From Bacteroidota bacterium (GTDB taxonomy: Bacteria > Bacteroidota > Bacteroidia > Bacteroidales > SKPS01), in assembly GCA_022709695.1 (NCBI GenBank), contig JAKLII010000007.1, positions 1-64,000 of the forward strand: a stretch of DNA of 64,000 bases. Reading direction: 5' to 3'. A model generated the notes under the pieces. That model made no database searches. It was not told where the DNA came from and saw only the letters and a program-made list of their open reading frames with translations. The first letter of the stretch is position 1. Every line of letters begins with the position of its first letter. A program made the translations under genes and the position numbers. Positions 62,386-64,000 of the stretch are shown here, piece after piece.

Positions 62386-62459
62386 CTCCCCCTCTTGGAC
62401 TTGAACCAAGGACCCCCTGATTAACAGTCAGGTGCTCTGACCAACTGAGCTAAGGAGGA
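62386..62459 (-). tRNA. tRNA-Asn (GTT)
   Basis: Reverse strand: acceptor TCCTCCT/AGGGGGA (one T-G wobble), D arm GCTC/GAGC, anticodon stem CCTGA/TCAGG with loop CTGTTAA (anticodon GTT), variable GGGTC, T arm CTTGG/CCAAG with loop TTCAAGT, discriminator G. 74 bases; CCA is not encoded. It is the template of the downstream tRNA-like segments. Confidence 0.95.
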
Positions 62460-62573
62460 GTATTGCTTTGTTTGAAAAGCGGGGCAAAGGTAAACTATTT
62501 TTTGATTCGGGCAAACGGAGCCAGCAAATTTTCGTAATTTCGCCTGCAACAATTTTCAGGGTTGATTGTCTAA

Positions 62574-64000
<1,427 letters not shown>

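Overview
The window comes from a member of the phylum Bacteroidota, most likely Bacteroidales-like. The support is consistent: TonB-dependent receptor with a carboxypeptidase-like regulatory domain, several proteins ending in type IX secretion (T9SS) sorting domains, LytS/LytTR and Y_Y_Y-type regulators, FISUMP-domain lipoproteins, an ATP synthase beta subunit with the insert I associate with this phylum, and promoters of the form TTG-N19-21-TAnnTTTG. I cannot name a genus. Two genes are cut by the window: the 3' end of a large secreted protein at the left edge, and the 3' end of atpD at the right edge.

Layout. 1-7 kb: secreted T9SS-type protein and TonB receptor, then a small membrane-anchored protein. 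7-17 kb: two separate LytS/LytTR-type signalling systems (a periplasmic-propeller kinase with its regulator, and a LiaF-like/LytS/LytTR operon) flanking two universal stress proteins, a SPOR protein and a Rieske-fold lipoprotein that has lost its cluster ligands. 17-23 kb: FG-GAP surface protein, tRNA-Val, a divergent pair of zincin-like genes, a stomatin-like protein and small conserved proteins. 23.5-28.1 kb: an arsenic-resistance operon (two ArsF-like proteins, ArsG-like permease, ArsP-like permease, HesB/IscA-like protein, ACR3 pump), whose promoter -7 box sits exactly between the arms of a perfect inverted repeat. 28.5-34.3 kb: lipoproteins, an acetyltransferase-like protein, a CDP-alcohol phosphatidyltransferase overlapping a GtrA-like gene, and two FISUMP genes, one frameshifted. 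34.4-43 kb: Tyr-rich secreted protein, tRNA-Ser, MnmH, archaemetzincin, and a PDZ-containing sensor kinase with a NarL-type regulator.

44.4-52 kb is a patchwork: two degraded archaemetzincin remnants, a 22-bp minisatellite, a possible flavodoxin-like remnant coupled to a carotenoid-desaturase-like oxidoreductase, a hairpin-rich GC island, and a dispersed copy of a tRNA-linked repeat. 52-61 kb holds large FISUMP and T9SS surface proteins around a TPR-sensor kinase that is split by an in-frame TGA, with a NarL-type regulator.

The most unusual locus is 61.48-62.46 kb. Downstream of tRNA-Asn(GTT) lie two almost identical 392-bp tandem units, each with a GIY-YIG endonuclease gene and each ending in a copy of the 3' half of that tRNA. 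The GIY-YIG stop codon is the TAA of the tRNA anticodon loop, and the T-arm of every extra copy has been replaced by a different 7-bp hairpin. A third, 119-bp unit without the nuclease follows, and a further copy of that short unit lies 10 kb away with no tRNA beside it. This looks like a small tRNA-associated mobile element with a non-autonomous derivative.
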